Part shown: piece after piece, positions 1-7,117 of the stretch
How the letters are laid out: the number at the start of each line of letters is the position of its first letter
Numbering within the stretch: the first letter of the stretch is position 1
From: Kumtagia sp963829135
GTDB lineage: Bacteria; Pseudomonadota; Alphaproteobacteria; Rhizobiales; Rhizobiaceae
Length of the DNA stretch: 64,000 bases
Reading direction: 5' to 3'
NCBI GenBank assembly: GCA_963829135.1
Contig: CAWHHO010000005.1
Coordinates: forward strand, 372,001 to 436,000
Position numbers and translations under genes: made by a program
Notes under the pieces: model-generated
What the model was told of the DNA's origin: nothing
What the model saw: the letters and a program-made list of their open reading frames with translations, nothing else
The model's database searches: none

Positions 1-1
1 G

Positions 2-391
2 TCGGGCGCGCTTGCGACGGACGGCGACGTGATCTTCTACGGCACGCTGGAAGGCTACATCAAGGCGGTCGATAACAACGGCAACGAACTGTACAAGTTC
101 AAGACTCCGTCGGGCATTATCGGCAACATCAACACATTCGAACATGGCGGAAAGCAGTACATTGCCGTCCTGTCGGGTGTGGGCGGTTGGGCCGGCATCG
201 GCCTCGCCGGAGGGTTGCTCTCGCCTGAGAACGCTGCTGCCTGGCACGGTGCAGTCGATCAGGGCCGCCAGCAGGGCGACGAAGCGACAGTTGTCGGCAC
301 CGCGGGTCTCGGCGCCGTCGGCGGCTACGCCGGTCTTGCTGAATACACGACGCTAGGCGGTCAGCTGACCGTCTTCGGGCTCCCGAATTGA
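2..391 (+). CDS. xoxF: XoxF-type PQQ methanol dehydrogenase, 3' end only
   Basis: This is the last 129 codons of a PQQ-dependent alcohol dehydrogenase; the 5' part lies outside the window. XoxF enzymes oxidise methanol in the periplasm using PQQ and a lanthanide ion. The open frame runs in from base 2 (SGALATDGDVIFYGTLEGY) and shows the conserved last propeller blade, with GNINTFEHGGKQYIAVLSG and a GVGGWAGIGLAGG glycine-rich turn. The tail ends TVFGLPN. The lanthanide-ligand Asp pair that separates XoxF from MxaF is outside the window, so the subtype is inferred from C-terminal similarity and from the xoxG and xoxJ genes that follow. A strong hairpin follows 57 nt downstream. Confidence 0.9.
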   Translation, partial: SGALATDGDVIFYGTLEGYIKAVDNNGNELYKFKTPSGIIGNINTFEHGGKQYIAVLSGVGGWAGIGLAGGLLSPENAAAWHGAVDQGRQQGDEATVVGTAGLGAVGGYAGLAEYTTLGGQLTVFGLPN

Positions 392-447
392 TCGTCGGGA
401 GCATCGTACGGCCGAGGCCCTGAACGAGGCCTGACGGCCATAGAAAA

Positions 448-487
448 CGAGAGTCCGGATCGCCAGGCTAGACCTGCCGGGCTCTCG
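448..487 (+). terminator. Hairpin between xoxF and xoxG
   Basis: CGAGAGTCCGG pairs with CCGGGCTCTCG (one G-T wobble). A small inner CAGG/CCTG stem lies in the loop. There is no clear T tract. It may terminate part of the xoxF transcript or protect its 3' end, which would lower xoxG expression relative to xoxF. Confidence 0.45.
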
Positions 488-561
488 ATTTCGCAGCGCC
501 TCATCTGTCAACGCCCATCACGACAGCCACGATTAGTCGCGGCGAAATAAAGGAATTGTGA

Positions 562-1092
562 ATGCCCGTTCGCAACATTGTCTTCGTTCTTGCCTTGATC
601 CTCCTTGCACTTGCCGGTCCTTCCGGCCTGGCCCAAGCGGAAGATGACCAGAAGAAAGCCGCAGCCGTCACGGACGAAGACGGCAAGTATTTCGATGCCG
701 ATGGCAACCCGACATTCAAGATCCAGGACGACGGAACCGTCGATTGGTACACATTCAGCGGATATCGGCGGTATCATTCTGACTGTCATGTCTGTCACGG
801 GCCTGATGGCGTCGGCTCAAGCTACGCGCCCGCCTTGGCGGAAAGCATGAAAAACCTCGACTATCCATCGTTCCTGTCGATTGTCGCCGAGGGACGCAAG
901 AACCTCAGCGGCGGAAAAGAAAATGTGATGCCGGCATTTGGCAGCAACAAGAACGTCTACTGCTACCTTGACGATCTCTACGTCTATTTGCGTGCACGCG
1001 CTGTCGGCGCCGCTCCACGCGGGCGCCCGCCAAAGAAGGCCGATAAGCCGCAGACCGCCAAAGACGCCGAAGCATCTTGCATGGGAGGATGA
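562..1092 (+). CDS. xoxG: XoxG-like c-type cytochrome
   Basis: A 176-residue exported monohaem cytochrome c, the expected electron acceptor of the neighbouring XoxF. Residues 1-26 form a signal peptide ending GLAQA. The haem site is C75-H-V-C78-H79, and the likely axial methionine is M123 in NVMPAFG. The acidic segment 30-60 (DEDGKYFDADGNPTFKIQDDGTVDW, split by other residues) is typical of methanol-metabolism cytochromes. The C-terminus is a Pro/Lys-rich tail with an isolated Cys. AAAGGA lies about 9 nt before ATG 562. It ends 1 nt before xoxJ, so the two are almost certainly co-transcribed. The xoxG name rests on family likeness plus position. Confidence 0.88.
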   Translation: MPVRNIVFVLALILLALAGPSGLAQAEDDQKKAAAVTDEDGKYFDADGNPTFKIQDDGTVDWYTFSGYRRYHSDCHVCHGPDGVGSSYAPALAESMKNLDYPSFLSIVAEGRKNLSGGKENVMPAFGSNKNVYCYLDDLYVYLRARAVGAAPRGRPPKKADKPQTAKDAEASCMGG

Positions 1093-1093
1093 G

Positions 1094-1951
1094 ATGGTCC
1101 GAAGCCGCCCTCCACTCTTACTTTTTTTCGCTGCTTGGGCAGCAGTTGTTGCGCCTGTCGCGGCACATGCGCAGGGCGCAGGTCTCGGCGCGGCTGGAGA
1201 ACTCGTTGATCCAGATGTTTTGCGTGTTTGTGCCGATCCCTCGAATATGCCGTTCACGGACAAAAGTGGTGAAGGTTTCGAAGATAAGCTGGCCGATCTG
1301 GTCGCCAGGAAAACCGGCAGAAAGTCGGTTTCCTACACATGGTTTCCGATGGTCACCGGATTTGTGCGAAACACCCTCAGGGCCAATCGCTGCGACATCG
1401 TAATGGGATATGCGCAAGGCGACGAGTTGGTACAGAACACCAACGCCTATTACCGATCTGCCTATGTGTTGATTTATAGAAAGGGCGTTGGCCTCGACGG
1501 CGTGGAAACCATTGAGGATCCGAAGCTTGCCGACAAGAAAATCGGCGTGGTTGGCAGGACACCCCCGGCAACCAACATGGCAAAAGCAAACTTGATGCGG
1601 AATGCCAAGGCCTATCCGTTGATGGTCGATACGCGCGTCGCTCCTTCCATGGCTGAGGTTATGATCAAGGACATGATGGAAGGAACGATCGATGCCGCGG
1701 TCCTGTGGGGACCGATGGCGGGCTATTATGCGAAGAAATCCGGGGCAGATATCGCAGTCGTTCCCCTGCTCAAGGAAAAAACCGGCTCGCGGATGACTTA
1801 TCGTATTACCATGGGGGTTCGCCCGTCAGATCAGGAATGGAAGCGCACGCTTAACCAGTTCATCAAGGAGAACCAGAAAGAGATCAACGACATACTTCTC
1901 GGCTACGGCGTGCCGTTGATCGACGAGCATGACAAACCGATCACTCACTAG
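1094..1951 (+). CDS. xoxJ: XoxJ-like periplasmic binding protein
   Basis: A 285-residue exported protein of the solute-binding-protein fold, of the type found beside quinoprotein dehydrogenases. XoxJ is thought to help activate or mature XoxF rather than import a solute. The frame is open further upstream (to 938), but ATG 1094 begins a clear signal peptide (MVRSRPPLLLFFAAWAA, cut near AHAQG) and sits 1 nt after the xoxG stop, so that start is chosen. Family-typical segments include LRVCADPSNMPFTDKSGEGF near the mature N-terminus and CDIVMGYAQGDE. The function is assigned from context and family; the precise biochemical role is not visible here. Confidence 0.82.
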   Translation: MVRSRPPLLLFFAAWAAVVAPVAAHAQGAGLGAAGELVDPDVLRVCADPSNMPFTDKSGEGFEDKLADLVARKTGRKSVSYTWFPMVTGFVRNTLRANRCDIVMGYAQGDELVQNTNAYYRSAYVLIYRKGVGLDGVETIEDPKLADKKIGVVGRTPPATNMAKANLMRNAKAYPLMVDTRVAPSMAEVMIKDMMEGTIDAAVLWGPMAGYYAKKSGADIAVVPLLKEKTGSRMTYRITMGVRPSDQEWKRTLNQFIKENQKEINDILLGYGVPLIDEHDKPITH

Positions 1952-1978
1952 AAGTATGGCAGCCGGGTCAAGATTGGG

Positions 1979-2545
1979 ATGCGGCAGGCTATGAGAAGGG
2001 AGATGCTTTTGTTGCTGACCGTCGGTGTTCTGGAAGCTGTTGGACCTGTGTGGGCCAATGGCGTCGACGAACCGGCTGGTTACCGGATGGATGACTACCG
2101 GGCGCCGGTGCCCGGAACGCTGAAGGGGGCAAAGGTTGTCACCACAGAACAAGCGGAAGCGATATGGCGAAAGAAAGAGGCCGTTTTCTTCGATGTCATG
2201 CCAAATTCGCCGAAGCCGGCCAAATTACCAGCAGGAACCATATGGAGGGACAAGGTTAGAAAGGACATTCCAGGCAGTATCTGGCTTGCCAATGTCGGCT
2301 ATGGCGCTATCTCCGACGAGACGGCCACCTACTTTCGCCAGAGCCTTGCTGACAATACTGGCGCGGACAAATCGCGGTCCGTCCTGTTCTACTGCATGAC
2401 GAACTGCTGGATGTCCTGGAACGCCGCGAAGCGGGCAGTCGAATGGGGTTACAGTTCGGTGATCTGGTACCCGCTCGGAGCCGACGGCTGGGAAAGCGCC
2501 AAATTGCCACTGAAGGATAACAAGCCCTATGTTAGAAGCAAGTGA
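1979..2545 (+). CDS. PQQ-associated CXXCW-motif rhodanese-like protein
   Basis: A 188-residue exported protein of the PQQ-dependent catabolism-associated family. An N-terminal hydrophobic stretch (residues 9-27, cut near VWANG) predicts export. The body resembles a rhodanese domain: FFDVMPNSPKP early, and the family's signature C139-M-T-N-C143-W144 followed by MSWNAAKRAVEWGY and WYPLGADGW. Members occur almost only beside PQQ dehydrogenases; their role is unproven. ATG 1979 is used, but ATG 1991 and ATG 2003 also leave a signal peptide and no ribosome site clearly decides. The gene is separated from pqqA by 174 bp of unusually AT-rich DNA. Confidence 0.82.
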   Translation: MRQAMRREMLLLLTVGVLEAVGPVWANGVDEPAGYRMDDYRAPVPGTLKGAKVVTTEQAEAIWRKKEAVFFDVMPNSPKPAKLPAGTIWRDKVRKDIPGSIWLANVGYGAISDETATYFRQSLADNTGADKSRSVLFYCMTNCWMSWNAAKRAVEWGYSSVIWYPLGADGWESAKLPLKDNKPYVRSK

Positions 2546-2583
2546 ACGATGGGACTTAATACAAGCATAATATATTGATCGAT

Positions 2584-2613
2584 TTGCTTTAGATTTTTTA
2601 TTACCTATATATT
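2584..2613 (+). promoter_or_regulatory. Candidate pqqA promoter in AT-rich gap
   Basis: The 2546-2635 stretch is very AT-rich compared with its surroundings. TTGCTT at 2584 and TATATT at 2608 are spaced 18 bp and resemble a sigma70-type promoter reading toward pqqA. Inferred by eye only. Confidence 0.35.
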
Positions 2614-2641
2614 CATTAGTCCATTTTCGACGTGATGGACG

Positions 2642-2671
2642 AGCCGTTGCAAAATCGTGCCTGCAACGGCT
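2642..2671 (+). promoter_or_regulatory. Leader hairpin upstream of pqqA
   Basis: AGCCGTTGCA (2642-2651) and TGCAACGGCT (2662-2671) form a perfect 10-bp stem with a 10-nt loop in the untranslated leader of pqqA. It has no following T tract, so it may be a leader structure rather than a terminator. Confidence 0.5.
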
Positions 2672-2684
2672 GGATATTGGTAAG

Positions 2685-2702
2685 GCCGGGCTTAGGCCCG
2701 GC
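2685..2702 (+). promoter_or_regulatory. Second hairpin abutting the pqqA ribosome site
   Basis: GCCGGGC, a TTAG loop and GCCCGGC make a 7-bp GC stem that ends only 2 nt before the AAAGGAGG ribosome-binding site at 2705-2712. It could modulate pqqA translation or mark a processed 5' end; both are inference. Confidence 0.45.
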
Positions 2703-2719
2703 GCAAAGGAGGAATGAGA

Positions 2720-2812
2720 ATGAAGACCTGGAAAAAGCCGACCATGTGCGAAGTCGCCGCGGGCTTTGAAATTTCCCGTTACCTGCCTGCTGAAATAACT
2801 CCCAAGAAGTAG
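2720..2812 (+). CDS. pqqA: PqqA, PQQ precursor peptide (30 aa)
   Basis: A 30-residue peptide starting MKTWKKPTMCEV. It contains the conserved pair E17-I-S-R-Y21, the Glu and Tyr that are cross-linked by PqqE and become the carbon skeleton of pyrroloquinoline quinone. Length, the W4 and K-rich start, and the LPAE tail all fit PqqA. A near-perfect AAAGGAGG lies 7 nt before ATG 2720. The gene is immediately upstream of pqqB and follows two leader hairpins, consistent with PqqA being made in excess over the enzymes. It carries an unusual extra Cys at residue 10. Confidence 0.95.
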   Translation: MKTWKKPTMCEVAAGFEISRYLPAEITPKK

Positions 2813-2941
2813 GCTGCGGCAGCGCGTGCTTCCATCGGGAGCGCGCGCTGCATGCCCCCATACCTCGCAAAGACCAGTCTCGGCGCACTGTGGACGCGAT
2901 TCGATTTATCGGACGGGAATCGCGGGAAATGGATTTGGGCT

Positions 2942-3880
2942 ATGCGCTTGAAGATTGTCGGCTCGGCGGCCGGCGGCGGTTTTCCGCAATGGAACTGCAA
3001 TTACCGGCTGAGCAAGGCAGCGCGCATGGGCGCAAATGGAGTGCGAACGAGGACGCAATCGAGTTTGGCCGTGTCGGCAAATGGAAGTGATTGGGTTCTC
3101 TTCAATGCCTCGCCCGACATTCGGGAGCAGATTGCGAAAACCCGAGAACTGCAGCCCGCAGACGACGCTGCATTGCGCTCCACTCCGATCCGGGCGGTTG
3201 TATTGACCAATGCCGATGTCGATCATATCGCAGGGCTTCTGAGCCTGCGCGAGCGCCAGCCTTTCGCTATCTACGCCTCTACCCAGGTTCTAGCGACGCT
3301 CAAGGCAAATCCGATTTTCAGCGTACTCGACTCAGCCATTGTTCCGCGGCGGGAACTCCCCCTCGAAGACGAAGTTGACATCCTGGATGCCGATAACCGT
3401 CCAACCGGCATACGCATCGAGGGCTTCATCGTGCCCGGAAAGATACCGCTTTACATGGAGGATCCGGGCCGGCACGGCGACGACTTCAGGTCTGTCGCTG
3501 GCGACACCATTGCCGTCCGCATCTCCGATGGCAAAGGCGGGCCCTCTGCTTTCTATATTCCAGGTTGCGCAAGCGTCGATCAGAACCTTCGTGAACGTCT
3601 CAGTGGCAGCTCGTGCCTGCTCTTCGATGGAACCGTCTATACAGATGACGAAATGCTCACGGCCGGCGTTGGGCAAAAGACCGGTGCTCGGATGGGTCAT
3701 TTGGCGATGTCAGGAGAAGGTGGCTCTATCGCCTGCCTGGCGGGCGTCAATATCGGGCGTCGCGTTTTCGTTCACATCAACAATACCAATCCGGTTCTTG
3801 ACGAGAATTCGGGCGAACACGCATCGGCGAGAGCCGCAGGATGGGAGATCGCATATGACGGCATGGAGTTAGAGCTGTGA
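2942..3880 (+). CDS. pqqB: PqqB, metallo-beta-lactamase-fold PQQ enzyme
   Basis: A 312-residue cytoplasmic enzyme of the metallo-beta-lactamase fold. In PQQ synthesis PqqB is held to hydroxylate the Tyr of the processed Glu-Tyr cross-linked intermediate. The N-terminus MRLKIVGSAAGGGFPQWNCNY is the family hallmark, so ATG 2942 is preferred to the upstream in-frame ATG 2852. The metal-site loop reads NADVDHIAGL, and later conserved segments are IPGCASVD, LFDGT and GHLAMSG. It overlaps pqqC by 4 nt (GTGA). Confidence 0.95.
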   Translation: MRLKIVGSAAGGGFPQWNCNYRLSKAARMGANGVRTRTQSSLAVSANGSDWVLFNASPDIREQIAKTRELQPADDAALRSTPIRAVVLTNADVDHIAGLLSLRERQPFAIYASTQVLATLKANPIFSVLDSAIVPRRELPLEDEVDILDADNRPTGIRIEGFIVPGKIPLYMEDPGRHGDDFRSVAGDTIAVRISDGKGGPSAFYIPGCASVDQNLRERLSGSSCLLFDGTVYTDDEMLTAGVGQKTGARMGHLAMSGEGGSIACLAGVNIGRRVFVHINNTNPVLDENSGEHASARAAGWEIAYDGMELEL

Positions 3881-4635
3881 GCGATTTCCATGACATCGCC
3901 AAGGATGGCATGTCACCGGCTGAGCTTGAGGCCGCCCTGCGGCAGATCGGCTCGGAGCGCTACCATAATCGTCACCCCCTTCATCACCGGATGACCGGCG
4001 GCGAGATGTCGAGAGGCGAATTGCAGGCATGGGCGCTTAACCGTTACTGCTACCAGGCAGTCATTCCGCGTAAGGATGCCACCATCCTCGCTCGCGCCGA
4101 CGATCCGGCTTTTCGCGCCGCGTGGCGCAAGCGCATCGAGGATCACGATGGTGAGGACGGCTGGAGCGGCGGCATTGCGCGATGGTTGTATCTAGCCACC
4201 TCACTTGGCCTCGACGCCGAAGCCGTGAAAAGCGAAAGGCTGGCACTACCAGCCACCCGCTTCGCTGTCGGCGCATATATCACCTTCTGCGCCAATGCGA
4301 CATTGCTGGAAGCCGTCGCTTCTTCGCTGACGGAATTATTCTCACCGGTCATCATCGGCGAACGCGTGCCCGCGATGCTGGCCAAGTATGACTATATAAC
4401 GGAGGAAACGCTCGCCTATTTCAGCCGGCGGCCCGACCAGGCGGCGCGCGATTCCGAATTCGCTCTCGCCTACGTACGCCGACACGCCGACACGCCCACG
4501 CGCCAGCAGATGGTAATCGACGCGCTGGTTTTTAAATGTGATATTCTTTGGGCAATGCTCGACGCTCTGCAGCATGCCTATGGCGAGCGGGGGAATATCC
4601 CGCCAGGTGCCTTTCAGCCTGAGGCGAAGTCATGA
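3877..4635 (+). CDS. pqqC: PqqC, pyrroloquinoline-quinone synthase
   Basis: A 252-residue cofactor-free oxidase that carries out the last step of PQQ synthesis, ring closure and oxidation of the late biosynthetic intermediate to PQQ with O2. It is an all-alpha haem-oxygenase-like fold. Conserved segments are ERYHNRHPLHHRM near residues 27-39 and the following LNRYCYQAVIPRKDA, which hold the active-site His, Arg and Tyr residues. The start is GTG 3877 inside the pqqB stop, and the stop overlaps pqqD by 4 nt, indicating translational coupling. Confidence 0.95.
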   Translation: MSDFHDIAKDGMSPAELEAALRQIGSERYHNRHPLHHRMTGGEMSRGELQAWALNRYCYQAVIPRKDATILARADDPAFRAAWRKRIEDHDGEDGWSGGIARWLYLATSLGLDAEAVKSERLALPATRFAVGAYITFCANATLLEAVASSLTELFSPVIIGERVPAMLAKYDYITEETLAYFSRRPDQAARDSEFALAYVRRHADTPTRQQMVIDALVFKCDILWAMLDALQHAYGERGNIPPGAFQPEAKS

Positions 4636-4928
4636 CCGAAGGACGCGCAAGAGCTGTCCTTTCGTTGCGATCGAAGCCGTCGCTGCCAAAGCACGTGCGT
4701 ATCCAGTTCGATCCGGTGCGGCAAGCTTTTGCCGTCCTTTCACCAGAGCGCGTTTTCTGGCCAAACGAGATCAGCCTCGACATTCTGCGCCGATGCGACG
4801 GAGATTCGGAAATCAGCCGCATCATAGCCGATCTCGCAGAGGAATACGGTGCCCAAGAGCAGGAAATCTCCCCCGACGTAACAGCTTTCTTGCAGGAATG
4901 GGCCGACAAACTGCTGGTGAAGCTATGA
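4632..4928 (+). CDS. pqqD: PqqD, PqqA-binding chaperone
   Basis: A 98-residue RiPP-recognition-element protein that binds the PqqA peptide and presents it to the radical-SAM enzyme PqqE. Typical sequence includes RIQFDPVRQAFAVLSPE, then a region (LDILRRCDG) that packs on the peptide-binding sheet, and a helical end (VTAFLQEWADKLLVKL). It starts with ATGA overlapping pqqC and ends with ATGA overlapping pqqE, so C, D and E are tightly coupled. Confidence 0.94.
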   Translation: MTEGRARAVLSLRSKPSLPKHVRIQFDPVRQAFAVLSPERVFWPNEISLDILRRCDGDSEISRIIADLAEEYGAQEQEISPDVTAFLQEWADKLLVKL

Positions 4929-6037
4929 GCAAGCCGCTTCTTCCTCCCATCGGAATGCTGGCTGAACTCACACATCGCTGCCCGCTGCAGTGTCCTTACT
5001 GTTCCAATCCGACCGAGCTCCTGAAGGCCAACCGCGAGATGGACACCCAGACTTGGCTCGACCTGTTCGAGCAGGCGGCCGATCTCGGCGTTCTTCAGGT
5101 CCATCTCTCCGGAGGCGAGCCAACTCTGCGTCGAGACCTCGAGCAAATGATCGCCGGGCTTTCAGCACGCGGCGTGTACACCAACCTTATCACTGCCGGG
5201 GTTGGCATTGCCGAAGGACGGATCGAGGCCTTCGCGGAAGCCGGGCTCGACCACCTACAGCTGAGTTTCCAGGGCGCACGTTCGGCTACAACCGAAATAG
5301 TCGGCAACCATCTCGGCGCCCATGAGAAGAAGCTGCAGACGGCGAGGCGCGCCCGTGCCGCGTGCTTGCCGCTCACCATCAACGCACCGATCCATCGGCA
5401 TAACATCGACGAGATCCCGGAGTTCATAGAACTCGCTTTATCGCTCGGCGCCGAACGACTGGAAATTGCTAACGTCCAGTATTCAGGCTGGGCGCTGGCC
5501 AACCGCGCTAACCTTATGCCGGATCGCGCATCAGTCGACCGGCAGGTCGAGATCGTCGAAGCCGCACGCGCCCGACTGATAGGGGTGATGAATATCGATT
5601 TCGTAACCCCGGACTATTTCGCCATGTATCCCAAACCCTGCATGGGCGGCTGGGCACGCGATGCTTTCATGGTGGCGCCAGACGGCACGGTCCTGCCATG
5701 CCACGCAGCGCAAACCATCCCATCACTCACCTTCGACCGTTTCGGGGCGCGTACGCTTGCGGACATCTGGACAGATTCTTCCGCATTCAATGCCTTTCGC
5801 GGGACGGATTGGATGCAGGAGCCGTGTCGAAGCTGCGAACGTCGCGAGATCGACTGGGGTGGGTGCCGCTGTCAGGCGATGGCGATCGCCGGCGATGCGT
5901 CTGCGACGGATCCGGCCTGCATAAAGTCGCCAATCCACCCGCGCATGGCAACCTTCCATGCAGCCACGACCGATCCCAAAGTGGGCGCGGACGGCTTCAT
6001 CTACCGGCGGATAAGCGCAGCCAGGGAAACAGTCTAA
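4925..6037 (+). CDS. pqqE: PqqE, radical SAM PqqA cross-linking enzyme
   Basis: A 370-residue radical SAM/SPASM enzyme that forms the carbon-carbon bond between Glu and Tyr of PqqA. The SAM iron-sulfur site is C19-X3-C23-X2-C26 (RCPLQCPYCSNP). The GGEP motif appears as HLSGGEPTLRRD. The C-terminal SPASM region has the expected cysteines, CMGGW, LPCHAAQ, CRSCERR, GGCRCQ and ACIKSP. The frame is open back to 4538, but ATG 4925 gives the canonical MSKPLLPPIGMLAELTHRC start and overlaps the pqqD stop. Only 8 nt separate it from the convergent folP end. Confidence 0.95.
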   Translation: MSKPLLPPIGMLAELTHRCPLQCPYCSNPTELLKANREMDTQTWLDLFEQAADLGVLQVHLSGGEPTLRRDLEQMIAGLSARGVYTNLITAGVGIAEGRIEAFAEAGLDHLQLSFQGARSATTEIVGNHLGAHEKKLQTARRARAACLPLTINAPIHRHNIDEIPEFIELALSLGAERLEIANVQYSGWALANRANLMPDRASVDRQVEIVEAARARLIGVMNIDFVTPDYFAMYPKPCMGGWARDAFMVAPDGTVLPCHAAQTIPSLTFDRFGARTLADIWTDSSAFNAFRGTDWMQEPCRSCERREIDWGGCRCQAMAIAGDASATDPACIKSPIHPRMATFHAATTDPKVGADGFIYRRISAARETV

Positions 6038-6045
6038 CCGGAAAC

Positions 6046-6900
6046 TCAGTCGCGGCGCGCTTCACGTTCCAGCACCGCATCTGTGAAGGCCAACGCGTCT
6101 CTGTTGATGGCCACGTTGTGCACGCGAAAGATTGCAGCGCCGCGCAGTCGAAGAATGACGCTGCTCGCCGCTGTCGCAGCGTCGCGGGCGGCGCGATCCG
6201 CGCCAACCACGTGACCGATTAACCGCTTGCGCGAAGTGCCAACAAGCAGCGGGAAACCGAGTGCCTGTAGTTCGCCGAAGCGGACGATCAGCTGTAGATT
6301 CTCTTCTCCGTCTTTCGCAAAGCCAAAACCCGGATCGAGCACAATCTGACTATCGGAGACGCCGGCGTGGCGCGCGATCTCCAGCGACTTTTCGAGGAAG
6401 CGAAACTGGTCGTCAATCGCGTCCGGCAGCTTCTCGCGATCACGTCCGGTATGCATGATCACAAGCCCCGCACCGCTTTCCGCCGCCAAATGGGCTATGC
6501 CGGGCTCGCGTTGAAGGCCGTGCACGTCGTTAACGATATGTGCACCCGCCCGAACAGCAAGGCGCGCGGTCTCTTGCCGGTACGTATCGACTGACATGAT
6601 GAACCCCTCCTCCGCCAACACCTCGATCACCGGAAGGATGCGCTGTTGCTCTTCCAGCGCTGACACGGGCTCTGCGCCCGGCCGGGTTAATTCGCCCCCC
6701 ACATCAATGATCGAGGCGCCCTCGGCCGCCATCTGCCTTGCGTGGGCGAGCGCTGAGTCGAGTTTGTCGAATTCGCCACCGTCGGAAAAGCTATCGGGAG
6801 TCACATTCAGGATTCCCATCAGCAGCCCACTCCTGCCGATATCGAGATGCCTGCCGTGGGCGAGGTACCAACGGCGCTCATCGAACGTGCGGGAGGTCAT
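6046..6900 (-). CDS. folP: Dihydropteroate synthase
   Basis: A 284-residue dihydropteroate synthase, which condenses p-aminobenzoate with dihydropterin pyrophosphate in folate synthesis and is the target of sulfonamides. Seen motifs are MGILNVTPDSFSDGG (pterin-site strand and loop 1), GASIIDVGGELTRPGA (loop 2), MSVDTYR, HIVNDVHG, VLDPGFGFAKD, LVGTSRKR and FRVHNVAIN. Loop 2 reads GGELTRPG where most homologues read GGESTRPG, a change next to the p-aminobenzoate/sulfonamide pocket. No folB or folK is adjacent. It may be the housekeeping copy or a paralogue; the window cannot tell. Confidence 0.92.
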   Translation of the reverse strand: MTSRTFDERRWYLAHGRHLDIGRSGLLMGILNVTPDSFSDGGEFDKLDSALAHARQMAAEGASIIDVGGELTRPGAEPVSALEEQQRILPVIEVLAEEGFIMSVDTYRQETARLAVRAGAHIVNDVHGLQREPGIAHLAAESGAGLVIMHTGRDREKLPDAIDDQFRFLEKSLEIARHAGVSDSQIVLDPGFGFAKDGEENLQLIVRFGELQALGFPLLVGTSRKRLIGHVVGADRAARDAATAASSVILRLRGAAIFRVHNVAINRDALAFTDAVLEREARRD

Positions 6901-7057
6901 TGGCGGGAACTTTCTGGCATATTGTCGAAGACACTAACCTTGATTGCGTGCGCTAGCTTCGTCGAAAAGAGCTTTCTTTCATCATCAAAGCCATGACGGA
7001 TACAAGGCTTGAAAAGACACTGCCCTCAACACCTACCCCAAGAGAGAGTTACAGGTT

Positions 7058-7077
7058 CTCGGCATGCCACTGCCGAG
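7058..7077 (-). terminator. Possible terminator of the cellulose operon
   Basis: CTCGGCA, a 6-nt loop and TGCCGAG form a perfect 7-bp stem about 40 nt beyond the stop of the last cellulose gene. No clear T tract follows on the minus strand. Confidence 0.3.
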
Positions 7078-7117
7078 CGCCGCAGCAGCATGAAATGCCA
7101 ACGATTGCACACTGGCT

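Noticed and set aside
938..1093. Upstream extension of xoxJ
   Set aside because: It overlaps xoxG; the signal peptide begins at ATG 1094, directly after the xoxG stop.
4538..4924. 129-codon upstream extension of pqqE
   Set aside because: It overlaps all of pqqD in another frame; the canonical PqqE start is at 4925 with pqqD coupling.
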